From positions 8,306-36,489 of the forward strand of contig MPNW01001186.1 of NCBI GenBank assembly GCA_011800805.1: DNA of 28,184 nt. The letters run 5' to 3'. The stretch's first letter is position 1. The number at the start of each line of letters is the position of its first letter. The translations under genes were made by a program, and so were the position numbers. Under the pieces are notes generated by a model that did no database searches, was not told the origin of the DNA, and saw only the letters and a list, made by a program, of their open reading frames with translations. This DNA comes from Hirudo medicinalis (taxonomy: Eukaryota > Annelida > Clitellata > Hirudinida > Hirudinidae). Below, piece after piece: positions 23,932-28,184 of the stretch.

Positions 23932-26137
23932 CGACGACGATGACGATGACGATGATGACGATGATTGTGATGATTATGATGATTATGATGAAAATAGACC
24001 ATTTATTCTGCCACATTTCCTGACCACACGTTGATTGTCGTGCAGGTTTAGGGTCGCCCGAGAGACCGACCAATCCCCCTCCCATAAAACCAGTTGAAAA
24101 TTACCAGCTTTTCTAACTACAGGGAATTCGGTTGCCATGAATTGTATTTGTATTTCATGCCGTAAATTATTTTATTTGGTTTGATTTTATTTTTCTACAA
24201 ATGTCAAATAATACGTCTGTCTGAAAATGTGTGGAACACAAAATTTCATCCAAAACCTCCAACAGTTTTAAAACAAAGTTTTCATGATGTTTTACGGTTT
24301 CAAACTCTGAAATACTTCGAAATTTCAAAAGAGCGGAAAATTCCAATGTTAATATTTCTTATAAAATTCTTTTAATTTGAGAGCTGAAAAAGAAATTTAA
24401 AGTAAATTAAACATTAATTTGAACTTGAAAATGAAAAACTTTTCCGTCATATTTCTTCGAGATCGTCCAACTATTGTCGAAATGTGATTCTAAAATGATT
24501 GAAAAATTTATCTCAAAAATGAAAAAATAGATGAAACAGAATTCCAATGAAAAACATCAACGAACCGACAAAAAATAAACCCTTTAAAATGAAAAACGAA
24601 AAAACCAAGTTTTTAAAATCCACAGAATGTGAATAAGGGTTGCTTTCTGCAGGCGGCGGTAATGGCGACAGTCGTAATGTGTCGTGTTCGAATCCCAGCC
24701 TGCACTGCCACAAGCGCCCTTGGGAAGGAGCGCTATATAAATGGTTAACAAAAAGCGCCTCTGAAGCTATGCGTATTGCGCTACATAAAGATGTAAATGG
24801 TGACAATTACACTTAAAATGCTACAAAATGTCCTCAGACGTCTGCCTCCAAGTCACGTGCCTATTCTGACGGCGTTGATAAGGGACCTGAGAATGAGGAG
24901 AAGCTTTCAACTCGGATTTTGTTTGAAAGTTGCTGCCGGAAAATAAATACGATTCAGGATTTTCTAGGTTTTATTTTTCAATCTTCTCGGTTTTAACTTG
25001 TATAAATTGGTTTTAACTTGTACGTTTCAATATATTTCATTTGTTGAAATGAAAACTGTTGAGAAAATGATTTTCAACTTAATACTGCAATAATGGAGGA
25101 TGTTTTTTTTCTTCTTCTTCTTAAAAAAAAAAGTAGTACAACTTAATGTAGAAATTCCAGTTGAAACAATTTAATAAATAAAATATTTATTTAAACAGAA
25201 ATTACAATTTAGGCGAATATTCAATTTATTAAAATAATTATTCTTTACGACTTTCTTTAATAATATTAATCTCATTCCTCGCATGATCAGGATTCCGTGC
25301 AGTAATTAAAAATCAGTACAATAATTATGATTCAGTACAATAATTATGATTCAGTACAATAATTATGATTCAGTACAATAATTATGATTCAGAAAATAAT
25401 TATGATTCAGAAAATAATTATGATTCAGAAAATAATTATGATTCAGAAAATAATTATGATTCTTTATAATAATTATGATTCGGTGAATAATTATGATTCA
25501 GAAAATAATTATGATTCTTTATAATAATTATGATTCAGTGAATAATTATGATTCGGTGAATAATTATGATTCAACATCATAATTTTCGACGACGTGCCTA
25601 GAATGAATCTTTAGAGATTATTTCCTGAGCGTCAAAAGGCCGCCAAAAAGTTCCCGCTTAATGACACGTCTTGGTTTCCATCAAACGTGGCTTTATTAAA
25701 TCGCATATAAATTTAATTCGAAATAAAAATAATAAGACTCTGTTGTTGTTTGTTGTTGTTGTTGTTGCTGTTGTCTGAGTTGCTAAATGTGCGAGAATCT
25801 CATTAATATTTATGACATAATGTAATAACACATTTCATCCACTTGGTCGCCATGAAAATTCAAACTAACTTAAATTGCGTGAATATATTTTTATATTTAT
25901 TTATTTATTTATTTATTTGATTAAAATCCGTTGCACGACTAAGATGATTTGGATTGTATTTTTATATTTTAATTAGACACCAAGTTAAAAAAATATTTAT
26001 GATTAAAAATTATTTAATCATTAAAATAAATTTAAAAATTATTTTTTCTGAAAAATTCCTTACCGGTTGATGTCTGAGCTATAAAAATAATACGGGAAAA
26101 TGATAAATATTTAATTTCAATATTAACAATAACATTG

Positions 26138-26173
<36 letters not shown>

Positions 26174-26194
26174 TACATAATTAATATAATGTAT

Positions 26195-26236
<42 letters not shown>

Positions 26237-27865
26237 TACATAATTAATATAATGTATTTAATAACAATAATAACAATAATAATAGTGATGGTAACAATGA
26301 TATAAATAATAATAATAATAATATTTATTTATCGAACAAAGTTAAAATATTAACTGCAATTAAAGGAATAATACATTTCCATTTTTAAAAAATAACTTTT
26401 GAAAAGAAGCACAATTAAACCAACTTCCTGTCGGCCTGGTAGGTTGAGCTACGTGGTCAAATGGTGTTTTATGTTTTTGTTTAAAACAAAAAATCGTGAA
26501 TAATTTATGTTTTGTTATGTTATGAAAACAATTATTTCGAAATTATAACATCAATCCAGCTTGGCAGAATGTTTAGCATTCCTTCACACGGCGGTAATGG
26601 CAACAGTCGTAATGCGTCGTGTTCGAAACCCAGCCTGCACTGCCGTAAGAGCGCTTGGGAAGGAGCGCTATATAAATGGTTAACAAAAAAGCACCTCCGA
26701 CGCTATGCATGTGGCGCTACATAAATGGAGTACATTTACATGTTATCGACTAAGATAGGTTGCAATCTCAACGACTTCGAGCTGAAAAATAAATAAAAAT
26801 TCCAAAAGAATGATTTACTTGTTGAGGCTGTCGTTTGCACTGTTGGTGGATTATTATTTATTAATATTTATTCTTAATATAATAATAAATTTTATAGTAA
26901 TAATAGCAATAATAATAAAAATGGAATGTTGAGAAAAGACTTCGCGAAAGGAATGGAGTTGATACCAGGACGTCCAAAATTCCATAATTATCATGATAAT
27001 GATAATAATAAAAAATAATAATAACGACAATAATAATAATTATAATTATAATTACAATTATAATTATGGTAGTGATAATTATGATAATACAGATTATGAT
27101 GATGATGATGATGATATTATTAATAATAATAAACATTTTAAAATTTCTTTGAAATTCACCTGGTGGAGGAGCTGCATAAAAATGACATATCAAATGAAAT
27201 ATTAAACTATTTGTTTGTAGGTTATGTTAATTCGATAATTAATTGAATATGTTAATTAGTTAATTAATTAATCATGTTAATTCGTTAATTAATTGCTAGT
27301 TGATTATGTTAATTAATTACTGAGTGATTGTGTTAATTAATTACTAGTTAAATATGCTAATTAATTACATGGATTAGTCATGTGATAGTTACATAACATT
27401 TTTAATTTATAATAATTACACTTGCAATAATATTTATAATTGTTTGATTAACCACAATTTTGCGATAATTAAGCAAAAAATTTTTTATTGATGAATAAAT
27501 TGTCAGATGCGATGACATTGCATGTACTGTTGTACTGCAAGTACTGATTGATTTCTAAATCGATCCAGTGACATTGTCTATTGTTAGAGAAAAATTATTA
27601 AAATAAACATTTTCAAGCAATATATTTATACAAATAATAACAATTATAATTAAATAATAATAACTATAATTATTATCATTATTATTATTTATAAAAAATA
27701 ATTATAACAATAATTTTTTTATTATTACAAATATTACTTACGCGGTACAGCGCTCCATGCAGTACTGCTCAGATCCACATTGCAGTACAAAGTTGAATCA
27801 CCTGATTTTACGGTATTGTTAGGAATGCAATATCCGTTTATAAAACAGGTGATGTTGTCCAGTTG
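16764..27865 (-). CDS. Micro-exon gene: mucin-like type I membrane protein, 21 exons seen, 5' end missing
   Basis: Exons in transcript order: 27865-27742, 27171-27160, 26839-26819, 26078-26064, 23049-23020, 22872-22843, 22396-22367, 21718-21656, 21292-21251, 21057-21034, 20878-20840, 20726-20679, 20525-20481, 19925-19875, 19550-19491, 18935-18885, 18723-18700, 17895-17833, 17697-17683, 17497-17441, 17212-16764. Every junction is phase 1, and the exons sum to 1293 bases, exactly 430 codons plus a stop. The first exon has a CFINGYC...C...W pattern with NIT and NNT sequons, like short cysteine modules in invertebrate extracellular proteins. Next come a PPPP/Thr/Ser stalk, helical stretches (QLQTLASALAAAI), a TTTTTASSS stem, a transmembrane helix (AIIAGVLGALALIALMI), then CCCC and a cysteine-rich tail. 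Exon 19925-19875 has an alternative in-phase donor at 19884. I know no named family for it. A signal peptide exon is expected to the right of the window. Confidence 0.72.
18330..18620. repeat. Tandem repeat of about 84-92 bases, 3-4 copies
   Basis: Each unit starts TTAGTTAAATAAAAGTCTAA and continues through TATATATATTATTTATATTACATA. Lies in the intron between micro-exons 18700-18723 and 17833-17895. Confidence 0.85.
19091..19490. repeat. 50-base minisatellite, about 8 copies, starting at a splice donor
   Basis: The unit AACTTAATTATAACGTAATT-ATGAAGTAATTATGTCTTAC-TTATTATTAC repeats with period 50 and few changes (for example TACGTC in one copy, TGACG in another). The right end of the array is the GTAAGA donor of exon 19491-19550 of the micro-exon gene, read on the minus strand, so every unit carries the donor sequence GTAAGACATAATTACTTCAT. 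Confidence 0.9.
20012..20300. repeat. 29-base minisatellite, about 10 copies
   Basis: Unit TTATGATTGATGATAATTGA-TTGAAATTG with variants (TTCATTGACATTG). Lies in the intron between exons 20481-20525 and 19875-19925 of the micro-exon gene. Confidence 0.85.
22843..23228 (-). repeat. Tandem triplication of a 30-base micro-exon with its intron (one copy decayed)
   Basis: Three units of about 180 bases each contain the exon core with flanking TTTGTGG/CCACA-type sequence and similar intron text. Copies 22843-22872 and 23020-23049 keep an AG acceptor, a GTAA donor and phase 1 (TAQNPVAFT and APQNPQDTT). The third, about 23200-23228, lacks one base in the AAAATCC run and its donor reads ATAATT instead of GTAATT, so it is a dead exon. 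Confidence 0.7.
23515..24000. repeat. Microsatellite block (TTA)n then (GAT/GAC/GCT)n, with an N at 23637
   Basis: 23515-23636 is (TTA)n-rich; 23776-23990 is (ATG)n passing through (ACG)n, (CTG)n and back to (GAT)n. Long His-, Ile- and Ser-rich frames here are repeat artefacts. Lies in the longest intron of the micro-exon gene. Confidence 0.85.
24641..24791 (+). mobile_element. tRNA-derived SINE, copy 2
   Basis: Shares GGCGGTAATGGCGACAGTCG, a perfect B-box GTTCGAATCC, the CAGCCTGCACTGCC block, GGGAAGGAGCGCTATATAAA and the tail ending GCGCTACATAAA with the other copies. The A-box end is missing, so this copy is truncated at its 5' end. It lies in a long intron of the micro-exon gene, opposite in strand to that gene. 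Confidence 0.75.
25312..25578. repeat. 18-19 base minisatellite
   Basis: Units GATTCAGTACAATAATTAT and GATTCAGAAAATAATTAT, then a higher-order alternation with GATTCTTTATAATAATTAT and GATTCGGTGAATAATTAT. Lies in the 3 kb intron of the micro-exon gene. Confidence 0.85.
26130..26325. repeat. (AAT)n microsatellite duplicated with its flank
   Basis: (AATAAT)n followed by AATTACATAATTAATATAAT and GTATTTAATA occurs twice about 75 bases apart, then a third interrupted (AAT/AAC)n run. Intronic. Confidence 0.8.
26557..26726 (+). mobile_element. tRNA-derived SINE, copy 3 (near full length)
   Basis: Begins AGCTTGGCAGAATGTTTAGC (A-box region) and carries GTGTTCGAAACCC (B-box), the CAGCCTGCACTGCC block and the tail ending GGCGCTACATAAA. 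It lies in the intron between micro-exons 26819-26839 and 26064-26078. Confidence 0.75.
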
Positions 27866-28124
27866 CTGTCATTATCAATAACACTGACATTGAAATATTA
27901 AAACACAATAATCAATTTAATTAATATTAATCAATAAATAATAATTAGGTATTATTAATAAATAAGAAATATTTAATTTTATTAATAAATTAATAACATT
28001 TAATTATTATAAATAAATAAATAATATGTAATTATTATTAACGAATAAATAATATTTAATTATTGTTAATAAATTAATAACATTTAATTACGTATTGAAA
28101 ATTAATACCGTAATAACACTATTG

Positions 28125-28126
28125 CT

Positions 28127-28164
<38 letters not shown>
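28125..28164. repeat. (GTT)n microsatellite near the right edge
   Basis: About 13 GTT units. Lies upstream (minus strand) of the first visible exon of the micro-exon gene. Confidence 0.85.
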
Positions 28165-28165
<1 letters not shown>

Positions 28166-28184
28166 CTCAAAGTTTATTCTGCTT

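Larger units (their letters stand above)
23230..26063. other. Longest gap between micro-exons; intron of the micro-exon gene
   Basis: Between exons 26064-26078 and 23020-23049. It contains the decayed exon copy at its left edge, the microsatellite block, SINE copy 2 and the 18-19 base minisatellite. 24100-24640 and 24800-25310 are AT-rich with no supported exon; further phase-1 micro-exons of 12-20 bases could be hidden here. Confidence 0.5.

Noticed and set aside
23694..24085. His-, Ile- and Ser-rich minus-strand frames
   Set aside because: Products of the (GAT/GAC/GCT)n tract. The non-repeat end (GGLVGLSGDPKPARQ) looks like a piece of a dispersed repeat, but I have no second copy in the window to prove it.
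24181..24806. Two frames of 64 and 97 residues in the long intron
   Set aside because: AT-rich text without motifs; the minus-strand one runs through SINE copy 2.

Overview
The window is nuclear DNA from an animal. Genes are split into many short exons with GT-AG introns. The DNA is very AT-rich, packed with (TTA)n-type microsatellites and minisatellites, and carries a tRNA-derived SINE and a truncated tRNA gene. The gene families (an ADAMTS-like metalloprotease and a mucin-like membrane protein) fit an invertebrate, most likely a lophotrochozoan. A leech such as Helobdella is my best guess from texture alone; it is not proven. All gene models below were built by hand by matching splice sites and reading phase.

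Layout. (1) 154-5469, minus strand: at least 13 exons of a gene I do not recognise. It runs off the left edge of the window and its 5' end was not found. (2) 6053-8458, plus strand: a small type II membrane protein (gene B) made only of phase-0 exons. Its introns hold leftovers of an older tandem duplication: a dead copy of the last exon of the downstream metalloprotease and a dead copy of gene B's own transmembrane exon. (3) 8833-14841, plus strand: a complete 17-exon, 824-residue secreted metalloprotease of the ADAMTS type. It has a signal peptide, a propeptide with a polyserine tract, a reprolysin zinc site and Met-turn, and a disintegrin-like region. Where thrombospondin repeats would be expected there are five six-cysteine modules that resemble PLAC domains. 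(4) 14842-16763: an intergenic stretch of microsatellite and minisatellite DNA. (5) 16764-27865, minus strand: the most unusual gene. It has 21 exons in 11 kb, 20 of them internal or N-terminal and ending in phase 1. Many are micro-exons of 12-48 bases. They encode a cysteine-containing ectodomain piece, a Ser/Thr-rich stalk, one transmembrane helix and a cysteine-rich cytoplasmic tail. The joined exons give exactly 430 codons and a stop; the 5' end is missing.

Themes. Two neighbouring genes (B and the micro-exon gene) are built from exons of a single phase, so exons can be skipped or duplicated without breaking the frame, and the sequence shows such duplication: a triplicated 30-base exon with one dying copy. 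A 50-base minisatellite begins exactly at a 5' splice site and so repeats the donor sequence about eight times. Gene B and the metalloprotease look like one unit of a former tandem cluster, of which the upstream unit is mostly deleted.
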